Shown in pieces: positions 63,976-64,000 of a stretch of 64,000 nucleotides of DNA; position 1 is the stretch's first letter; every line of letters begins with the position of its first letter. The notes under the pieces were generated by a model. The model made no database searches. It was not told the origin of the DNA and saw only the letters and a list, made by a program, of their open reading frames with translations. The stretch spans positions 5,011,149 to 5,075,148 of the forward strand of contig JAQFVV010000049.1 of assembly GCA_028023455.1 (NCBI GenBank). Direction: 5' to 3'. The position numbers and the translations under genes are program-made. Source of the stretch: Epiperipatus broadwayi (Eukaryota; Onychophora; Udeonychophora; Euonychophora; Peripatidae).

Positions 63976-64000
63976 AATAAAAATTACTAAATGAAGTATG

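Overview
This is a strongly AT-rich window of metazoan nuclear DNA, probably from an invertebrate with a large, repeat-rich genome. The evidence is its mobile elements: Penelope-like elements (PLEs) with GIY-YIG domains, a Merlin DNA transposon, a hAT/ZBED-type transposon, an APE-type LINE with an ORF1 esterase fragment, tRNA-derived SINEs, and very long microsatellites. I could not fix the phylum. I found no intact host protein-coding gene; almost every recognisable reading frame belongs to a transposable element, usually a broken one.

Layout. 0.6-2.2 kb: a small SINE and a Merlin transposase pseudogene. 2.3-5.8 kb: a satellite of about 190-bp units that becomes progressively deletion-ridden, ending at an out-of-place GC-richer patch (5.8-6.1 kb). 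9.2-11.2 kb: a SINE with clear target-site duplications (TSDs), a degenerate tandem repeat, and the tail of a PLE. 11.5-12.3 kb: about 800 bp of perfect (TCTA)n. 15.5-18.2 kb: a LINE relic between two (TAA)n tracts. 20-26.3 kb: two PLE copies head to head, carrying a nested SINE and a nested ribozyme repeat. 26.9-27.3 kb: a poly(A)-tailed retrocopy with 16-bp TSDs. 27.3-42 kb: mostly anonymous AT-rich and cryptically simple DNA with scattered repeat relics and a LINE tail. 42.4-44.2 kb and 50.2-55.0 kb: clusters of short palindromic or tandem repeats. 56.4-58.0 kb: hAT relic on the minus strand. 58.2-63.1 kb: a LINE with only a few disabling changes, split by a ribozyme-bearing insertion. 63.4-64 kb: another palindromic repeat.

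The most interesting theme is self-cleaving RNA. At least four unrelated short repeat families (A-D here), plus the PLE termini, contain hammerhead-ribozyme-like cores: CTGANGA, stem II, GAAA, a very short stem III, a cleavage triplet and a matching stem I. Family A has a monomer of about 450 nt. One copy at 61.8-63.0 kb carries two tandem hammerheads in direct orientation plus one inverted, flanked by a perfect 13-bp TSD that splits the LINE ORF exactly. Three more insertions (25.6, 42.4 and 50.6 kb) have perfect 9-13-bp TSDs and the same inverted-then-direct layout; family B at 43.2 kb has a 14-bp TSD. This looks like a set of non-autonomous retrozyme-like elements with PLE-like architecture, coexisting with PLEs that carry their own hammerheads. 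Ribozyme activity, circular RNA and mobilisation by PLEs are inferences, not shown by the sequence.
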